In this document: positions 60,304 through 64,000 of the stretch, one piece after another
Layout of the letters: each line of letters opens with the position of its first letter
Numbering within the stretch: position 1 is the first letter of the stretch
Source: Gymnorhina tibicen
Taxonomy: Eukaryota > Chordata > Aves > Passeriformes > Artamidae
Assembly (NCBI GenBank): GCA_013399875.1
Contig: VXAZ01003895.1
Coordinates: forward strand, 5,704-69,703
Length of the DNA: 64,000 nucleotides
Direction of reading: 5' to 3'
Made by a program: the position numbers and the translations under genes
Notes under the pieces: generated by a model
The model's input: the letters and a program-made list of their open reading frames with translations, nothing else
Told to the model about the DNA's origin: nothing
The model's database searches: none

Positions 60304-62329
60304 CTGCATGGGTGGGAGGAGGAGTGATCCTGGTCTCCTTCCAGCTCAGATCACAGCAATGTTTGCCCTTAGCCCTTCCTCTCTCACACTGTCAAGTGGA
60401 GTGAAGGAGGCACACACAGCACGGTCCTCATTTCTTCACCTCCTGTTTTGCTTTCCATTACCTCATTTCACTGCCTCACTGTCTCTGGAAAGAGCTACAT
60501 CTACATTGAAAATGCAATAGCAAATAAAGATATCTGTGTTACATCTGTAAGACTTCTATGTACAGTAAACTGCTGCAGCATAGAGATGATAAAACCAACA
60601 AGAACAAGTAATTACAGGTGTCCGTAAAGATTTTTAATACAGAATAATGGTGGCTATTTCAATGCAAAGAGAAAAGAAAAATTCATAGCAGATTAAATCA
60701 GGAAAATTGTACCTTTTTGAGGTCTGGAAACAAAATTTAAAATAAACTTTGTAGTTTTGTAGAACTTAAGTGCCCACTAATTCTCATATCTATCATTAAG
60801 GAAGACGTATTTAATTTCCCATTAGCTATACAAATAAAAATAAAAATAAAACTTGCAAAATAATATATTTGAATCATTTTTGAGAGCATAAACAGGCCAC
60901 CTTAAACATAAAATGCAACTTCAGTAAGAAATACTTGAGAAAGTCTTCTACAAGCTCTTTCCAATCTGAATACAGAAAAAAATAATGTTCTCCAGGACCA
61001 GATATTGCAAGTCACTTGCTTGGTTTTGTGATAGTAACAGGGACCCACCAAACATATCCCCATCCTTGGTTAATCAAAATCAAAGCTGAAGTGATTCTGT
61101 CAAATGGGTCACCCTAAGGCAGCAAAGTAAGTAAAACAAGCTTAATCCAGTATACTAATTTACAGAGAAACGTGTTAGGATGATGATTTCTTTATAACTT
61201 TATTTATATCTCTATTGAGCAAAAATGTTCTTCATCTGCTTAACTCTAACCAACAAGAATGACTGAAGGCTTGAGTGAAGGCATTTAAGGACTTGAGCAT
61301 GTGCTTTGCTGCATGAATGCCAGAGCACTTGGCAACCTGTAGAATCATTCTTTCACACGTAAGAACAACAACAAAATCCCCTGTTCTACTCAACAGTTAC
61401 AGCTAAAAATCAAGAAGAGTTAACTAGGAATTATTAACCAGCAAAGGCTAAATTCAGACTGCTACAGTGTTATCTTTTGTTTCAGGAGTGCCATGTGATT
61501 CATCACCTCTTTCTAGACTGCTCATTGTGAAATACAATGAATATTAATCAACCTTCTCCAAGAATATTGATCAAGTACAGATTTCTCTGAATGGCTATTA
61601 AATAGTTAAGCACAGATTCATATTTTTCATTTGTGAACCAGACCAAAAAAACCTAATCATTAGAAGTATTTTGAATATTTTGTGTAATACTCAAATACAT
61701 TTTCACTCTTATTCTACAAGACTGTCATGGAGTTAAACTTTGGTCCTTACTTTTGTATAAAATATTCTTTCAAAAAAATATTTTTTTTTGGTTACCATGA
61801 ATTAGCATTCTTTAAGTCATTAAAATGGTTGTCATGTTTAAGATTGCTCTTTGGAAATACATCATACTGGGGATGTCAAGACTCTGACAGTACTAAGCAA
61901 CATATCAAGGCAATACAAAAAAGGTCAAGAGTTTATGATACAGGTAAATTTACTTATTTTTGGCTAATGCAAACACAGTTTGGCTAATGTAAAATCTTCT
62001 TTAGAAACTAAACAAAAAGAAATACACGAAGAATCAACCTTGCAGATTTTTAGCTCCTGGAGCTAATTCCGTGTGGGTGTAAATTTCACTTCCAGCAAGA
62101 GGCCATGGGGTGTTAAACCCACGCCTATCCACACAAGCTCCTGCCAGCTCCCTCACCAGGCTGGGTGCACCCCTTTCCTGCTGCACTGCAGGGGAATTCA
62201 GGCTGCCTGGTAGCAGACAGGGGCAGCATCCACCTCCTGGATGTTGTTTATATCTTGGAAGAGTTTTACAGTAGTTGCTTAGGAACTTGTTTAGTGAGAC
62301 TAGAGGATGGCTGGAAAGCAATGAAAAAC
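60304..62329. other. Spacer; GC-richer at its left and right ends
   Basis: 60304-60480 is moderately GC-rich; if 60184-60303 is a real exon, it may be 5' UTR, promoter-proximal or intronic. 60500-62030 is AT-rich with nothing recognised. 62040-62240 is GC-rich with no family match and adjoins a possible LTR remnant. Confidence 0.4.
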
Positions 62330-62560
62330 AGGCAGAAGAAATGAAGGGTAACTGAGCAGACCACTTAACGGGAGAATCCCTGCACACTGGGAATGAGGTG
62401 CCAAGGAGCTACTCTGTACTCAGGGCTCAATAGCTTTTATTAAGGCAATAATAAAGTAAGCCTTGTTTGTCTACGCAGCTGGTGAAGTCTCCTCAAGTCG
62501 CCATCTTCCAGCTCCTAATCTAACATCTCTTCCCTTCAGTAAAGGAACGATCCTCAACTA
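62330..62560 (-). mobile_element. Possible LTR remnant, minus strand
   Basis: Read on the minus strand, TTGCCTTAATAAAAGCTATTG and a following GAGTACAGAGTAGCTCCTTGG resemble the poly(A) signal and R/U5 region of a retroviral LTR. A GC-rich stretch with a basic promoter-like look lies before it. I could not find TG...CA ends or a target duplication, and I cannot name a family. It is a weak call. Confidence 0.3.
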
Positions 62561-64000
62561 ACCTTATTAAGACAAATAACAGTTTAGAGTTAAGTAGTGA
62601 ACAGAATTTATGTCAATAAATTCTTATGCACAAAGTAGCACTCTATAATAACTGCATCTGGACTCTAGTTTAATAACTGCATCTGGACTCTAGTTATGAC
62701 ATTGCAATTACTGCAACTAAAATAAGAGGGACAAGTGCCATTTGAAAAAAAATTAATGTAATATATGTTTACAGAAGAAAATGCAAAATTTAACACCTGC
62801 TTTGTATTTTCACTATTAAGACATCATTTGCTATTAAGACAGCATTGACTATCAACTAGTTCTTAAATTCTACAGGTGAATTTAGAACTCAAATTTAAAT
62901 TTGGATATGAAATGTATAATGCAATACATGCAAACTCATTATATAATGGTGTACACATCTCCAAAATTTCTTAGGTCTTTGTAGATTCTAGTAAATGGCG
63001 CTACTTTAAAAACAGTGAGAAACGAAAACAAGCAGATGCAATTTGCTAGTAACATATTAATTGCAAATATCATAGTTCAGTTGTACAGAATTTACAGCTG
63101 CCAAAATCTGTTGTCTTTGTAGTGCCATTACTGCAATGTTGCAGGTCAAATCCAACAAACAGCTGTTCAATATCTGAGGGTTCTACTAAATAATGCAATA
63201 CTACACAAACAATGGGATATGTGCTGAACCAGCCTCAGAGGAAAGTAGAACATGGGAAAACAATTACTTTTAATCTTGTTATAGATTAAAGGGCTGCATT
63301 ATATAATGCATTTCTTACAAAACCTGGCAAAACAGTGCTATGAAATGTGTAAATCTCCTCTTCCTATTTTCACGGGTCTTTTTCTTTCTTTTCTTCTTGA
63401 GACAAAGTGTCATTTTAGCTCTTTTAAAACTATTTGCAAAACTGGGTCAAATTCCTAAACCAAATTCTGCTTAAGAAAATTTGGTTGTCACATTTAAAGA
63501 CCATCTGAAGGAGCAGAAACCTCCTTTAACCTAGAAGGGCAGGATGGGGAGGCTGGAATGTGCATGCCCACAGTTGATGTTCCTGCTTTAACAGGAACAA
63601 TGGCAGCTCTAGAACAAAAACTTCAGGCTGAGCACTTAAAAAAGATTAGCCCACATGGCAGTACTTTGCTGAAATTTTATTTAATTTGTTGACAGAGGGG
63701 TTTACAGGATTAAATGAATGGTAAAACACTTACTAATTATTAATAATTTTCATTTTTTACTAGGAAGCTAATTTCTTCCGTAAAGGTAAAGGTTCTTCTT
63801 CACTCAATTCACTTTATTTTCTGGTCCTTCATGCATTTACCACTGTCCAGATAAATTGCCTTCTCTTCATTTATTCTGGCTTCATATCATTGGGCTTTTC
63901 TCCCTTTTTTAACAGCAACAACTAAAAACAATTCAAAAAGACCAAAAAACAAACCAAACCCCTTCCATATTATTAGATAATTCCTGGCAAAGAGAGTGAA
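62561..64000. other. AT-rich right flank
   Basis: Holds the 2 x 25 bp duplication at 62646 and a 14-bp palindrome CAAATTTAAATTTG at 62891-62904. No gene, transposon or RNA gene was recognised to the right edge. Confidence 0.5.
62646..62695. repeat. Perfect tandem duplication, 2 x 25 bp
   Basis: 62646-62670 and 62671-62695 are identical (TAATAACTGCATCTGG, then ACTCTAGTT). Exact identity indicates a very recent duplication or an assembly artefact. Confidence 0.95.

Noticed and set aside
62034..62387. 117-codon minus-strand open frame
   Set aside because: Falls in GC-rich sequence beside a possible LTR remnant, with no domain and no splice context.
1..64000. CRISPR arrays, tRNA or rRNA genes, bacterial operons and riboswitches
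   Set aside because: No regularly spaced repeats, cloverleaf with A/B boxes, or ribosomal motifs were seen, and the splice sites and CR1/LTR repeats show a vertebrate nuclear genome.

Overview
The window is vertebrate nuclear DNA, and most likely from a bird (inference). It is AT-rich and almost gene-free. Its recognisable interspersed repeats are nearly all CR1 non-LTR retrotransposon copies, with 3' ends of the avian form (a purine-rich run, then TTCCAAC, then tandem ATTCTATG or ATTCTGTG 8-mers). There are also solo-LTR-type insertions of the kind common in neoavian and passerine genomes. I see no operons, CRISPR, tRNA, rRNA or bacterial-type genes. Nearly all small open frames look like chance or lie inside repeats.

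Protein-coding content. One exon is well supported: a 106-bp internal exon on the minus strand (986-1091), with a near-consensus acceptor and donor and only one open frame. It implies that a multi-exon gene is transcribed right to left, with later exons beyond the left edge. Two more minus-strand segments have good splice signals and end in the phase that this exon requires: 60184-60303 (contains an ATG in strong context) and 13427-13571 (an ATG just after a strong acceptor). They could be alternative 5' coding exons, but this is unproven. I could not identify the gene. Weaker splice-bounded candidates are on the plus strand at 36024-36074, 19932-19963 and 53401-53451, and on the minus strand at 30373-30418. 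A 164-codon minus-strand frame at 24679-25173 is unexplained.

Layout. 1-7.8 kb: intron-like DNA around the exon, with a perfect 20-bp palindrome made of two inverted POU octamers at 3122. 7.8-19 kb: three CR1 copies, two GC-rich blocks of unknown origin, and a 2 x 70 bp tandem duplication. 19-34 kb: a long repeat-poor desert. 34-38 kb: a CR1, simple repeats, a decayed minus-strand LTR and a CR1 tail. 38-45 kb: unremarkable except for one CR1 and a perfect 13-bp hairpin. 45.35-45.98 kb: a solo LTR with TG...CA ends and an intact 5-bp target duplication. 46-57 kb: more desert with three CR1 3' ends and overlapping palindromes near 50.2 kb. 57.6-58.8 kb: the longest CR1 (about 1.2 kb, minus strand). 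58.8-64 kb: the candidate start exon, a possible LTR remnant and a perfect 2 x 25 bp duplication.

I found no convincing new biological system. The items most worth checking are the minus-strand exon model, the octamer palindrome, the inverted repeats and the unclassified GC-rich blocks.
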